Below, piece after piece: positions 53,571 through 63,275 of a DNA stretch of 64,000 bases. The translations under genes and the position numbers were made by a program. A model generated the notes under the pieces. The model saw only the letters and a list, made by a program, of their open reading frames with translations, made no database searches and was not told the DNA's origin. Numbering within the stretch: position 1 is the stretch's first letter; each line of letters begins with the position of its first letter. Origin of the DNA: Paraburkholderia panacisoli (lineage in GTDB: Bacteria; Pseudomonadota; Gammaproteobacteria; Burkholderiales; Burkholderiaceae); NCBI RefSeq assembly GCF_008369935.1, contig NZ_VTUZ01000016.1:62001-126000 (forward strand), in the 5' to 3' direction.

Positions 53571-55949
53571 ATGTTCAACTTCGCCCTGCGAAGGCTGCCC
53601 TTTTGCGTCCGCCGTGACGCTCGCGGCGTCCCGTTTCGACGGCTAGCCCAGCCGCTTTTTCCAGCGTATTGGCCCGCGCTGATTCCGGCGTTCGTGCCGG
53701 CCTTCGTCTCGTCGCCCGCCCACGCCGACAACTCGGCCACCGACGCCACGCTGCCCGCGGTGAGCGTCACCGCAAGCGCGAGCGCCTCGCCGCGCGCCGT
53801 CGATCCGAACCTGCCTGCGTCCGTCGAAACCGTCACCCGCGAGCAGTTCGACAACTGGAACGTCGTCAACACCGAGGACGTGCTGAAGTACATGCCGAAC
53901 CTCGCGGTGCGCAAGCGCTTCATCGGCGATCTGAATTCGCTTATCGCCGTGCGCGGCACCAGCAACTCGCAAAGCGCGCGCGGTCTGGTGTATGCAGACG
54001 GCCTGCTGCTTTCCAACCTGCTCGGCAACAGCTTTACGTTTGCGCCGCGCTGGTCGATGGTCTATCCCGATGAGATCGAGCAGGTCGATGTGATCTACGG
54101 GCCGTTTTCCGCGCTGTATCCGGGCAACTCGCTCGGCGCGACGGTGCTCATCAGCACGCGCATGCCGAAGCAATTCGAAGCCAACGCGGACGTCAAGGCG
54201 TTCACTCAGCACTTCAGCCTGTACGGCGTGAACCGGAATTTCAACGGCAGCGAAATGAGCGCGTCGATCGGCGACCGGGTCGGCAAGTTCTCGTATCTGC
54301 TCGGCGCGAACCATCTGGAGAACACCAGCCAGCCGCTGCAATTCGCCACGCTCGCGCAATCTCGCACGCCCGCGAAACCCGGCGACACGCCCGTGACCGG
54401 CGCGTATTTCTACAACAACCAGACCAATACGCCGACCGCCGTACTGGGTGTGAACGGCGAAGGCATCGAGCACACGGTGCAGGACCAGCTCAAGCTGAAG
54501 ATGCAGTACGACTTCACGCCGACGCTGCAGGCGGGCTTCACGCTCGGCTACTGGCACCAGACCTACGACAGTCAGACATCGAGCTTCCTGCGCGATGCGA
54601 ACGGCAACGCCGTATACAGCGGCACGGTGTCGATCGGCGGCTACCGGTACACGATTCCCGCTGCCGCGTTCGCGCCGAGTCTCGGCCACAGCGAGAACTG
54701 GCTATACGGCGTGTCGCTGAAAACGCGCAACGCCACCGGCTGGAACGGCGAAGCGATTGCCTCGTACTACGACATCGGCAATAGCGTGGCGCGCACGGCA
54801 ATTGCAGGCGCGCCGGGCAATGGTCCGGGCACGGTCATCTTCGGCGACGGCACCGGCTGGAAAACGTTCGATCTGCGCAGCACCTACACGCCTGCGACCA
54901 CGCAAGCCGGTCTCGCGAATCACGCACTGAGCTTCGGCTATCACTACGACAACTACTTTCTCGACAACCAGAGCTACAACACGCTGAACTGGCGCGACGG
55001 TGACGCGGCCTCGTTTGCCAACGCGTTCGTCGGCAAGACGCAGACCCAGGCGCTGTACGCGCAGGACGCATGGCGTTTTCTGCCGCGCTGGAAGCTCGTC
55101 TACGGCGTGCGCTATGAAGACTGGCAAGCCTATGACGGATCGCAGTCGCTGCCCGGCCAGACCATTGCGTTCAGCGATGCGAGCCAGCGTCACTTCTCGC
55201 CGAAAGCCTCGCTGTCGTTCGACGTGAGCGACGATCTGACCTTGCGCGCTTCCATCGGCCGGGCGTACCGCTTTCCGACCGTCAGCGAATTGTTCCAGGG
55301 GCAAATCAACGGCTCGTCGATCGTCAACAACAATCCGAACCTAAAACCCGAGGACGATCTGTCGAAAGAACTGAGCGCGGAATGGGCGCACTGGAACGGC
55401 GTGTTCCGCTTCTCGCTGTTTCAGGACGACGTGAAGAACACGATCTTCAGCCAGACCGACACGACCGTGATTCCCAACGTGACGAACTTCCAGAACATCG
55501 GCAAGGTCCGCTCGCGCGGCGTCGAAACGAGCTACTCGGGACAGGACGTGCTGGTGCGCGGACTGGACCTTCTGGCGAGCGTGGCTTACACGCAGTCGAA
55601 GATCATCGCCAACGCGCAGAACCCGGCTACGGTCGGCAAGTACTTTTATCGGATTCCGCTGTGGCGCGCGGATGTCGCGGCGACCTATCACTTCGACGAA
55701 CGCTCGGCGCTCACGCTTGCCGCGCGCTATTCGGGGCGTCAGTACAACACCCTCACCAATACCGACACCAATCCGGATGTATTCGGCGGCACCAGTTCGT
55801 ACACGGTGGCGGACGCGAAGTTCACCTTCAGGCCGACGAAGCTCAGCGAAGTAGGCATCGGCGTCGACAACCTGTTCGACGCGCGCTACTTCGTCTATCA
55901 CCCGTATCCGGGCCGCACGTTCTTTGTCGAAGCGAAGCTGCGCATCTGA
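53571..55949 (+). CDS. TonB-dependent outer-membrane receptor, copper-type
   Basis: 792-residue receptor with a long leader cleaved after SSPAHA (about residue 52), a TonB-box-like LPAVSVTAS, a plug domain (LPASVETVTREQFDNWNVVN, TEDVLKYMPNLAV, LIAVRGTSNSQSARGLVYAD, DEIEQVDVIYGPFSALYPGN) and a 22-strand barrel. The C-terminus (RTFFVEAKLRI) ends in Ile in place of the usual Phe. It takes up a small ligand using TonB energy. Flanking DUF2946 and a His/Met-rich PepSY protein point to copper or a copper chelate (inference); siderophores remain possible. No B12 or other riboswitch is visible in the 82-bp leader. Confidence 0.9.
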   Translation: MFNFALRRLPFCVRRDARGVPFRRLAQPLFPAYWPALIPAFVPAFVSSPAHADNSATDATLPAVSVTASASASPRAVDPNLPASVETVTREQFDNWNVVNTEDVLKYMPNLAVRKRFIGDLNSLIAVRGTSNSQSARGLVYADGLLLSNLLGNSFTFAPRWSMVYPDEIEQVDVIYGPFSALYPGNSLGATVLISTRMPKQFEANADVKAFTQHFSLYGVNRNFNGSEMSASIGDRVGKFSYLLGANHLENTSQPLQFATLAQSRTPAKPGDTPVTGAYFYNNQTNTPTAVLGVNGEGIEHTVQDQLKLKMQYDFTPTLQAGFTLGYWHQTYDSQTSSFLRDANGNAVYSGTVSIGGYRYTIPAAAFAPSLGHSENWLYGVSLKTRNATGWNGEAIASYYDIGNSVARTAIAGAPGNGPGTVIFGDGTGWKTFDLRSTYTPATTQAGLANHALSFGYHYDNYFLDNQSYNTLNWRDGDAASFANAFVGKTQTQALYAQDAWRFLPRWKLVYGVRYEDWQAYDGSQSLPGQTIAFSDASQRHFSPKASLSFDVSDDLTLRASIGRAYRFPTVSELFQGQINGSSIVNNNPNLKPEDDLSKELSAEWAHWNGVFRFSLFQDDVKNTIFSQTDTTVIPNVTNFQNIGKVRSRGVETSYSGQDVLVRGLDLLASVAYTQSKIIANAQNPATVGKYFYRIPLWRADVAATYHFDERSALTLAARYSGRQYNTLTNTDTNPDVFGGTSSYTVADAKFTFRPTKLSEVGIGVDNLFDARYFVYHPYPGRTFFVEAKLRI

Positions 55950-56016
55950 GTACGCGACATGAGTGATTCACGCACCCGCAAACCGATCGACCCATTTCCG
56001 CCCGAACGAGGATTCC

Positions 56017-57534
56017 ATGTCCACCACCACCACCGCTGAACGCATCGGCTCTGCAACCGGCACGACGAACCCAGGCTATCGGACGCTCTGGCGATGGCAC
56101 TTTTACGCCGGCCTGTTCGTGATGCCGTTTCTGGTTGTGCTCGCGATCACCGGCACGCTGTATTGCTTCCAGCCGCAAATCGAACCGCTGCTTTATCGTC
56201 AGCGCCTCGTCGTCGAATCGCAGGCGACACCCCGGCTGCCCGAGAACGCGCTGCTTGCGAGGGCGCGCGCGGCGATGCCGCCTGGCTCTGCAGCGGTGAC
56301 CGCGACCATCACGAACGATCCGCGACGCAGCGCCGAATTCATCTTCCGTCTCGCCGACGGCGAAAAACAGAGCGTCTATCTGAACCCGTACAACGGCGAC
56401 GTGCTGGGCACGCTCAGTGTCGAGCGCCGCTTCATGCAGGTGGACCGGATGCTTCACCGCAAGCTGCTGCTCGGCAAACCGGGCGAGCTGCTGATGGAGT
56501 TGGCCGCCTGCTGGACACTGGTGATGATCGGCACCGGCATCGCACTCTGGTGGCCGCATGAGAAAACCAGCGCACGCGGCGCGCTACTGCCGCGCTTCGC
56601 GCTGAAGGGGCGCGCGCTGTGGAAGAACCTGCACGCGGTAATGGGCATCTGGCTCGCGCTCGGCGCACTCGCGTTCGTATTGACGGGCCTGCCCTGGTCG
56701 GGTTCGTGGGGCAAGCAGTTCAAAGCGCTCGCGAGCGCCGCAAATCTCGGCGCGCCGCCGGGCGCCTGGGGCGGCTTGCCGTTGCACTCCGCGCGGCCGG
56801 CTGCGCGCGACGAGCGGGACTCGACAGTCGAGACGCATGTCGCGAACCCCACCCAGCAAGCGCACGATGAACATAGCGCCCATTCGGCGCAAGTGGACTC
56901 GATGCCCGGCATGGTGATGGACGATCTGCCCCTTCCGCTCACACCATGGGCGGTCGGCAATTCGCGCGTGCCCTCTTCCAATGCGGACTCTGCCGCCGCG
57001 GACGCGCCGCAACCGGTGCCGCTCGGACGCATCGTCGCGATCACGGCATTGCTAGGCGTGACGGACGACTACAGCATCGTGCTGCCAACCTCGGCGACCG
57101 GCGTCTACACGGTGTCGTACTTTCCTGGCAATCCGAAAGATGAGCGCACGCTATACATCGACCAATACAGTGGTGCGGTGCTGAAGGACATCCGTTACGC
57201 CGACTACGGCGCGGTGTCGAAGGCGGTGTCGTACGGCACGTCGCTGCATATGGGCCGCTATTTCGGCGTCGCCAACCAGATTCTCTGCGCGGCGATTTCG
57301 CTCGGCCTCGCCGCGATGGCCGTGACCGGATGTGTGATGTGGTGGAAGCGGCGGCCGCAGCGCTCGCTCGGCGTACCGTCGCGCGAACGCGCCGCGCCGC
57401 CGATGCGCGGCTGGGGAACCGGCCTCGTCCTGCTCGGCATCGTGTTTCCGTTGATGGGCGCGACGCTCGTCGCGGTATGGGTCGTCGACCGGGTGTTTTT
57501 TGGGCGGACCATGCGGCGGCTGAATAGCGTCTAG
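56017..57534 (+). CDS. PepSY-associated membrane protein with His/Met-rich loop
   Basis: 505-residue inner-membrane protein of the PepSY-TM family, with about four to five membrane segments: YAGLFVMPFLVVLAITGTL near 30, CWTLVMIGTGIALWW near 165, WLALGALAFVLTG near 212, and two C-terminal ones. PepSY regions occur at about 60-150 and 315-420. The loop at residues 281-302 holds His283, His286, His289 and Met296, Met299, Met301, resembling periplasmic copper-binding sequences. Family members often reduce or move metals alongside TonB receptors. The start 56017 (MSTTTTAERIG) follows CGAGGA. It is 67 bp after the receptor and likely co-transcribed. Confidence 0.87.
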   Translation: MSTTTTAERIGSATGTTNPGYRTLWRWHFYAGLFVMPFLVVLAITGTLYCFQPQIEPLLYRQRLVVESQATPRLPENALLARARAAMPPGSAAVTATITNDPRRSAEFIFRLADGEKQSVYLNPYNGDVLGTLSVERRFMQVDRMLHRKLLLGKPGELLMELAACWTLVMIGTGIALWWPHEKTSARGALLPRFALKGRALWKNLHAVMGIWLALGALAFVLTGLPWSGSWGKQFKALASAANLGAPPGAWGGLPLHSARPAARDERDSTVETHVANPTQQAHDEHSAHSAQVDSMPGMVMDDLPLPLTPWAVGNSRVPSSNADSAAADAPQPVPLGRIVAITALLGVTDDYSIVLPTSATGVYTVSYFPGNPKDERTLYIDQYSGAVLKDIRYADYGAVSKAVSYGTSLHMGRYFGVANQILCAAISLGLAAMAVTGCVMWWKRRPQRSLGVPSRERAAPPMRGWGTGLVLLGIVFPLMGATLVAVWVVDRVFFGRTMRRLNSV

Positions 57535-57746
57535 TCGTCACACGGGCAAAGCAGGCACGGAGGCGCGCGGCGCGGCAAGCTGATCAGGCTCGCGCACCGC
57601 CCGCCCAGCACTCGTGCGCCGCAGCTATGTGGGACTTCAATTGTCAGGAGATTTCGCACCGTTGTAACGCAAATTGCAATCTCTGCACGTTTACGCTATA
57701 TTTTGCTCGTTTATGATCGATTAACAGCCGACGGCAAGGTGGCCCC

Positions 57747-58541
57747 ATGCAGCGAACGCGAGAAGACGCGATGAACGGACTATTGCCCGAGCAGCGCGAG
57801 CAGGTGATTCTGGAGCGGCTACGCACGCACGGGCGCGTACTGGCGGCGGCGCTGGCCGCCGAACTGCAGACCTCGGAGCACACGGTGCGCCGCCATCTGC
57901 GCGATCTGGCCGAACAGGGGCACTGCAAGCGCGTGTACGGCGGCGCCCTGCTGATCTCGCCCGCCGACAAGCCCGCCGCGGTCCGCATGAGCGAAGCCGT
58001 GGATCGCAAGGCGTGCCTCGCCGACGCCGCGGCTTCGATCGTCCGCCCAAAGCAGGTGATTCTGCTGGACGCCGGTTCGACCAACGCCGCCATCGCGGCC
58101 GCGCTGCCGGACAACGCGGACCTGACCGTCGTGACGAATTCGCCCGACGCATGCACCCGCCTGCTGAATCGGCCCGGCTTTGACGTGATTCTGATCGGCG
58201 GGCGCATCGCGCGAGGTGCGGCGGGCTCGCTCGGCGCGACCGCTCTGCTGCAAATCCAGCAAATCCGTGCCGATCTGTGCTTCCTCGGCGCCTGTGCGTT
58301 CGACCCTGACGAAGGCGTCGCCGCATTCGACGTCGAAGATGCCGAACTCAAACGGGCCATGGTGAAAGCAAGCGGTCAGATCGCGATCGCACTGACTTCG
58401 GAAAAGCTGATGACCGCCGCGCCCTTCGCGGTTGCGCCCGCATCGGCCGTCGACTATCTGTTCGTCGAAGCCGATGTGCCGGCCGCGCGGCTCGCGAGTC
58501 TCGAAGCGGTCTGCGACAACGTGATGGTGGCGCGCTCATGA
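57747..58541 (+). CDS. DeoR-family transcriptional regulator
   Basis: 264-residue DeoR repressor. The N-terminal HTH covers about 12-66 (PEQREQVILERLRTHGRVLA, TSEHTVRRHLRDLAEQGHCK) and is followed by the sugar-isomerase-like sensor domain with ILLDAGSTNAAIAAALP, VTNSPDACTRLLN and ILIGGRIARGAAGSLG. Such domains bind phosphorylated sugars or similar metabolites. The start at 57747 has AAGGTGG upstream; ATG 57771 lacks one. It overlaps the MFS gene as ATGA (58538-58541), so regulator and carrier form an operon, and the carrier is the likely target. Confidence 0.91.
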   Translation: MQRTREDAMNGLLPEQREQVILERLRTHGRVLAAALAAELQTSEHTVRRHLRDLAEQGHCKRVYGGALLISPADKPAAVRMSEAVDRKACLADAAASIVRPKQVILLDAGSTNAAIAAALPDNADLTVVTNSPDACTRLLNRPGFDVILIGGRIARGAAGSLGATALLQIQQIRADLCFLGACAFDPDEGVAAFDVEDAELKRAMVKASGQIAIALTSEKLMTAAPFAVAPASAVDYLFVEADVPAARLASLEAVCDNVMVARS

Positions 58542-59704
58542 CCACGCTTGCCACTTCTCACATCAAGCCGCTGAACGAGCGCATCGCGACCGTCGGCGTG
58601 TTTCTCGCGAACGGCTTCGGCATCGGCGCGTGGGCAGTCGAAGTGCCGCGCATCAAGGAAAGCCTGGCGCTCAACGACACCTCGCTCGGCCTCGCGCTGT
58701 TCGCCTTTGCGCTGGGCGCGATCGTCGCGATGCCGCTCGCGGGGCAACTCGCGCCACGCTTCGGCAGCGGCCGCGCGACCGCGCTGCTCGGCGCGGCGTT
58801 CGTCATCACGCTGCCGCTGCCCGCATTCGCGCCCAACCTGGTCACGCTTTGCATCGTGCTGCTCGCGCTTGGCGCGGCGAACGGCGCGCTGGACGTGTCG
58901 ATGAACGGTCACGCCAGCACCATCGAAACGCAGTGGCGCGCGCCGATCATGTCGTCGTTCCATGCGGCCTGGAGCGCGGGTGGACTGCTCGGCGCGGCCA
59001 CCGGGGCGATGCTGCTCAAAAGCGGCGTCGGCGTGAGCGGCGGCCTGCTGGCGCCGACCGGGTTCATCGCAGTCCTGATCGTCTGCGCCGCGTTGCTGGC
59101 ATTGCGCGACCTCGGCCCGCGCGCGGCCCCTGCGTCGAGCGGCTTCGCGTGGCCCAGCGGCGGCGTGATGAAACTCGCGCTGCTCGCGTTCCTCTGCATG
59201 CTGGTGGAAGGCGCGGTGGCCGACTGGAGCGCGGTGTACTTGCGCTCGACGCTGAACCAGGAGGCCAGTGTTGCCGCGATCGGCTATTCCGCGTTCGCGT
59301 TCTCGATGGCCGCGTGCCGCATCGTCGGCGATGTGTCCGTGCGCCGCTTCGGTTCGAGCCGGGTCGTCGCGCTCGGCGGTCTGATCGCGATGGCCGGGCT
59401 CGCCCTGGTGCTCAGCATGCCGACGGTGCTCACCGCGTGCGTGGGCTTTGCGATGGTCGGCGTCGGCCTCGCGAATATCGTCCCGGTGATTTTCAGCGCG
59501 GCGGGCCGCTCGACTGTCACGCCCGCGATCGGTGTGTCGATGGCGGCTACTGCGGGTTATGCCGGATTCCTGGTTGGGCCGCCGTTGATCGGTCTCGGCG
59601 CTGGCCTGCTCGGCTTGCGCGTTGCGCTGTGCGTGCTCGTGATGGCTGCGTTGATTGTGTGCGTGCTGGGCGGCAAGGCAGTGCGCAGCGCGCGGCTCGC
59701 GTAG
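58538..59704 (+). CDS. MFS transporter, YbjJ-like
   Basis: 388-residue major facilitator carrier with about twelve membrane segments. Its opening VGVFLANGFGIGAWAVEVPR and the phrases LGAANGALDVSMNGHASTIE, RAPIMSSFHAAWSAGGLLGA and LCMLVEGAVADWSAVYLRS match the YbjJ/fucose-permease-like MFS group. The E. coli member has no confirmed substrate. Coupling to a DeoR sensor suggests a sugar or sugar derivative as solute (inference). Its stop lies 58 bp from the convergent desaturase-like gene. Confidence 0.89.
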   Translation: MTTLATSHIKPLNERIATVGVFLANGFGIGAWAVEVPRIKESLALNDTSLGLALFAFALGAIVAMPLAGQLAPRFGSGRATALLGAAFVITLPLPAFAPNLVTLCIVLLALGAANGALDVSMNGHASTIETQWRAPIMSSFHAAWSAGGLLGAATGAMLLKSGVGVSGGLLAPTGFIAVLIVCAALLALRDLGPRAAPASSGFAWPSGGVMKLALLAFLCMLVEGAVADWSAVYLRSTLNQEASVAAIGYSAFAFSMAACRIVGDVSVRRFGSSRVVALGGLIAMAGLALVLSMPTVLTACVGFAMVGVGLANIVPVIFSAAGRSTVTPAIGVSMAATAGYAGFLVGPPLIGLGAGLLGLRVALCVLVMAALIVCVLGGKAVRSARLA

Positions 59705-59761
59705 AGCGGCGCCGCTTGCCGCGCGTCAACTCCAACTGGGCCTGCCCGCAGCCAGCGGTGT

Positions 59762-60628
59762 TTACTTCGTCTCTTTGTCCAGCAGCGCGGCGGGCTCGCG
59801 ACTGAGCGCCGCCGCGCGTCCTGCATGCAGGTCCAACGGCCAGCTGATGACGCCGAGCAGCGAGTGCGGCTGTGCTCCACCGTCGAGCCCCGTTGCCGGC
59901 CACTCGTGCTTCGCCGGCACCCACAACGTGCCGAACAGGTGATCCCACAGCGGCAGCAGTTGCGTGAAGTTGTGGTCGAGATGTTCGGCGCGGATCGAAT
60001 GATGCAGGCGGTGATATTGCGGATTATTGACCCACGTGACGAAGCGGCCCAGGTCCACGCGCAGATTCAGATGCGCGAAGTAGTTGCCGAACATGAACAC
60101 GAAGGAAGTCAGCCCGACGATCCACGGCTCGACCTTGAACAGCACGCCCACCAGCGGATAAAGCAGACAGCCTTTGATCAGAACTTCGAACCAGTGATGC
60201 CGCAGCGTCACGGTGACATTGAAGTCGACCGCGCTGTGGTGCAGCGAATGCAGCTTCCACAGTACGGGCCAGGTATGCTGCAGACGGTGAAACGCGTATT
60301 CGAGCAGGTCGATGGTGAGCAGCACGATCACGAACGACGCCAGCGCGCCCCATCCGCGCGACACCAGCACGACCATGCCGCCGCCGAGCGCGTTTACGAT
60401 GGCGACGCTGGCCGCGGCCGTCAGCGGCTTCACCGCTTCCACGAGCGCCAGATACAAGGCGGCATAGGCCATGTTCAGACGCTGCGCCGAGCGCGATTGC
60501 AACAATGCGGCCGGCCAGCGGCGCTCCAGCGTCGCACCCACGGCCATCATCACCAGCACGAGCGCGTACGCCTGGAGCCAAAGACTCGCGTGGTGCAGCA
60601 GGCCGGCAAACGGGCTTGACGCAAACAT
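59762..60628 (-). CDS. Fatty-acid hydroxylase/sterol desaturase-family protein
   Basis: 288-residue integral membrane di-iron enzyme. The eight-histidine signature appears as HRLQH at 114-118, HSLHH at 127-131 and HRLHH at 206-210, with additional histidines near 144 and 216. Four to five hydrophobic segments surround them. Family members hydroxylate or desaturate sterols, fatty acids or carotenoids; in bacteria without sterols, lipids or hopanoid-related substrates are more plausible. GGGGAATCAC precedes the start at 60628. It is convergent with the MFS gene and has no obvious partner. Confidence 0.9.
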   Translation of the reverse strand: MFASSPFAGLLHHASLWLQAYALVLVMMAVGATLERRWPAALLQSRSAQRLNMAYAALYLALVEAVKPLTAAASVAIVNALGGGMVVLVSRGWGALASFVIVLLTIDLLEYAFHRLQHTWPVLWKLHSLHHSAVDFNVTVTLRHHWFEVLIKGCLLYPLVGVLFKVEPWIVGLTSFVFMFGNYFAHLNLRVDLGRFVTWVNNPQYHRLHHSIRAEHLDHNFTQLLPLWDHLFGTLWVPAKHEWPATGLDGGAQPHSLLGVISWPLDLHAGRAAALSREPAALLDKETK

Positions 60629-61504
60629 GTGATTCCCCGGGGATACGGTGCATCGAGAGCCGCTGGCCTTGCGCTGCGCACGGTTGCGGGCAACCTCACG
60701 GGAAGCGCCGGAACGCTCTACGTCAGCAGGGCAACAGGCGCGTTAATGCGATCTTCGCAGTCCGCTGGGCCGCGCGCAAGCGTCGTGTGGCGCGCGGTTC
60801 GTCGATATGGACACCCGGCGAAGCAGCGCCCAGGCCCCTCTATGGACTCGAAAAAAGTGGCGAGGTCGCCGCTTCACGTCGTCACGATCACGGGCGGTCG
60901 ATACCTCGAGTACTGACCGCCCCTGTCGCTGTTTTATCGACATCCGTTTTATGTTGACCCCGCCGCACCTCGCAAACGCGTTGACCTCCCCGAACGCTAT
61001 CCGCGAGACGGTACTGCCGCCGGAATTTGTTCACTACTTGTGCTGGTCCGTTGCCGGCTGCAACGTGTTTTTGTTTTGTGAGTCTCATAACGCAACGGCC
61101 ATGCCATGAGGCCTCAAAGCCTTGCCCGACAACGACGTTCGGTTCAACGCGCGGTCTGGAGCCCACTCAACGGCACTCGATGAATCGTAGTTGAGACGCT
61201 GCCGTGCGCCGTGGCAGCGCTTCCGCGCGAGCGACGGCCTGTCATCTCGCGGACGCTGGAAAACCCGTAGGCGGGTTGACTGGCAGAGCTTCGGCGAACG
61301 CTTCGGTCAGATATACCGCTGCCTGATCGATCGAAGCAGCAGTGCCGGGCGCGGTCCTATGTGTCGCAGAACTGAGACGGCGACGTGGGGCCTTTCCAAC
61401 AACCTGCATGCAGGCAACGCAGGCCAGTTTCATCGCAAGCAGTTAGCGAACTGCAACCGCTCAGGCGCCCGCGAATAGCGTGCCTGGCAATGTCACGCGC
61501 CGGT
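60629..61504. other. 876-bp region without a supportable gene
   Basis: Open frames here are short and low-complexity on both strands, and none has a ribosome-binding site or known motif. It is upstream of the desaturase-like gene on one side and past the end of the M23 gene on the other. Decayed sequence or a regulatory RNA is possible; I see no direct sign of either. Confidence 0.55.
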
Positions 61505-62527
61505 TCACAACAGTGCCGACAACTGCGCCACGCGGGCCTTGAACTGCTGCATTTCGGCGGCCTGCAACGGCGTCTTCTGCGGCAACTCGACCGTCAGCGG
61601 ATCATGCGGCGCGTGATGCACATGAACCTCGTAGTGCAAGTGCGGGCCGGTCGCCCAGCCGGTTTCGCCGACATAACCGATCACCTGATCCCGACTCACG
61701 CGGCTGCCACGGCGCAGCCCATTCGCGAAACGCGACAGATGGGCGAAGGTCGTCGAATACGGCGGCGGGTTCTGAATCACGATCACCTTCCCGTAGCCGG
61801 TCTGCCGGCCGATGAAGCGGACCACGCCGCGCGCCGTCGCATGCACGGGCGTGCCGATCGGCGCGGCAAGATCGACGCCGTCATGACTTTGCCAACGATG
61901 CAGGACGGGATCGAAACGACGTAACGAGAAGTCCGAGGACACCCGCGTAAAGTCCAACGGATAGCGTTCGAAAGAAGGGTTGGTACTCGCGCCGTCTTTC
62001 GAATAGTAGAAGGGCTTGCCCTGGAGATCCTTGTGCAGGTACACGTCGTGCGCGGTTGCGCCGCGAACGACGCGAACCGCCAGTGGTTCACGCGCGGCTT
62101 GGCTGTCGCTGCTTTCGTCGAATACCGCGCTCACGCGATCACCGGGCTGCAGATCGCGCGAGAGGCTTGGATCGCTGCGCAATGCGCGGGCCAGCATCGC
62201 CGTCGTTCCCGCGTCGACGCCCATGCTTTGCGCGGCGGCGGCAAAACTGTGCTCGATCGAGGCCTTCTTCACGGTGAACGCGGGGGGCTTTGTCGCCGGT
62301 GCACCCGACGCGCCAGGTGCAGCGTCGGCAGCCGAGGACGCGGCGGCTGGCGAAGCTGCGGCGGCGGGCCGGGAGGAATCTTTGCTTACCAGGGAGACGT
62401 CGGGTTCATCGGTACGCGCAGCACGCTCATGGCTCACGAGGTAAGCCGCGCACACGGAACTGATCGCACACACAAAAACGATTTTGCCGACGCGCCCGGG
62501 CAGGACGCGAGCTACGGAGAGAGGCAT
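61505..62527 (-). CDS. M23-family peptidoglycan metallopeptidase
   Basis: 340-residue LytM/M23 endopeptidase that cuts or helps remodel peptidoglycan peptides. A single N-terminal membrane segment (IVFVCAISSVCAAYLV, about 15-30) is followed by an Ala/Ser/Pro-rich linker to about residue 80, a LysM- or OapA-like middle region (SFAAAAQSMGVDAGTTAMLA) and the catalytic domain. Zinc ligands are His215 and Asp219 in HDGVDLAAPIGTPV and His298 in GPHLHYEVH, with His296 assisting. All active-site residues are kept, so it should be an active enzyme and not an EnvC-like activator. The start has no strong ribosome-binding site. Confidence 0.92.
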   Translation of the reverse strand: MPLSVARVLPGRVGKIVFVCAISSVCAAYLVSHERAARTDEPDVSLVSKDSSRPAAAASPAAASSAADAAPGASGAPATKPPAFTVKKASIEHSFAAAAQSMGVDAGTTAMLARALRSDPSLSRDLQPGDRVSAVFDESSDSQAAREPLAVRVVRGATAHDVYLHKDLQGKPFYYSKDGASTNPSFERYPLDFTRVSSDFSLRRFDPVLHRWQSHDGVDLAAPIGTPVHATARGVVRFIGRQTGYGKVIVIQNPPPYSTTFAHLSRFANGLRRGSRVSRDQVIGYVGETGWATGPHLHYEVHVHHAPHDPLTVELPQKTPLQAAEMQQFKARVAQLSALL

Positions 62528-62658
62528 TGACTGGAACTAAGCGGTCGACCGTCACATGCGCCGACGACGCGCACGTACAGGTGGGTTCATTGAATCAGCG
62601 CCTGCGGGCACTGCGTAAGGCGCTGCTTAAAAGCTGCTGGCAAGCCTAGGGAGGCTTT

Positions 62659-62675
62659 CTTAAGTCAGACTTAAG
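62659..62675. promoter_or_regulatory. Inverted repeat upstream of small genes
   Basis: CTTAAGT-CAG-ACTTAAG is a perfect 7-bp inverted repeat with a 3-base centre, AT-rich against the GC-rich background. It lies 132 bp upstream of the M23 start and 38 bp upstream of a possible small ORF. It could be an operator or part of a promoter. Confidence 0.45.
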
Positions 62676-62712
62676 CTGCCCCTAATAAGCGAGTGAGCGC
62701 TTGACGGAGTGC

Positions 62713-62862
62713 ATGACGACGAGCTTGCGCGGGTGCGGGCCGCGCGCATCATTGTTGGCCGGCCTGCTTCTCATGTTCCCCGCCGCTTACGCGCCCTTTC
62801 CCTTCGCGCGCGAATCGCGAGTCAGCGCTGCTTCCAGCGGTTTCTTCTGGCGGTCGCTCTGA
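62713..62862 (+). CDS. Possible 49-residue exported small protein
   Basis: An open frame from ATG 62713, with GGAG three bases upstream (short spacing), encodes 49 residues. MTTSLRGCGPRASLLAGLLL and the following MFPAAYA resemble a Sec signal peptide ending near residue 27, leaving a mature part of about 22 residues rich in Ser, Phe and Arg. I do not recognise it, and such frames also arise by chance in GC-rich DNA. It is the only candidate gene in the 368-bp spacer 62528-62895. Confidence 0.3.
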   Translation: MTTSLRGCGPRASLLAGLLLMFPAAYAPFPFARESRVSAASSGFFWRSL

Positions 62863-62895
62863 TCACCGCTTGATGCTTCGTGTCGCCGTCTTCTG

Positions 62896-63123
62896 TCAAG
62901 ACAACGAAGCCAGCATGTTCGACAGCCGTCTCATATGAGCCTTGAACGCGTCGCTCGCTTCGCGATCGGTTGTCGGGTTCAGATGCGACGTCTCGGCGAG
63001 TTCGGCCTGCTCGTGAAAATCGTTGGCGAGGGTGCGTTTGATGTCGGCGGGCAACGACCGCACGATGGAGACCAGCAAAGCCTCTTGGGCATGCATCATG
63101 CCGAGAATCGAATGAGTGTCCAT
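62896..63123 (-). CDS. Small hypothetical protein, 75 residues
   Basis: A 75-residue cytoplasmic, helical, charged protein (MDTHSILGMMHAQEALLVSI, DFHEQAELAETSHLNPTTDR). GGAGG seven bases before ATG 63123 strongly supports translation. There is no signal peptide or membrane segment. I do not recognise the family. It is one of three short minus-strand genes in 800 bp, which may be stress- or stationary-phase-related small proteins (guess from size and clustering only). Confidence 0.72.
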   Translation of the reverse strand: MDTHSILGMMHAQEALLVSIVRSLPADIKRTLANDFHEQAELAETSHLNPTTDREASDAFKAHMRRLSNMLASLS

Positions 63124-63275
63124 GCGAAAACCTCCGGTGAAGGCATCGTCAGCGCAAGCCAGCGTGAGCGCTGGCGCACTTCATGTTACCCCGCCGGCTC
63201 GCGCGATGGCGGCGCGCATCGGATGGATTGGCTGGCGCGCGCAAGTGCTAACCCCCGGCCTGCGCGTGAACGCCG

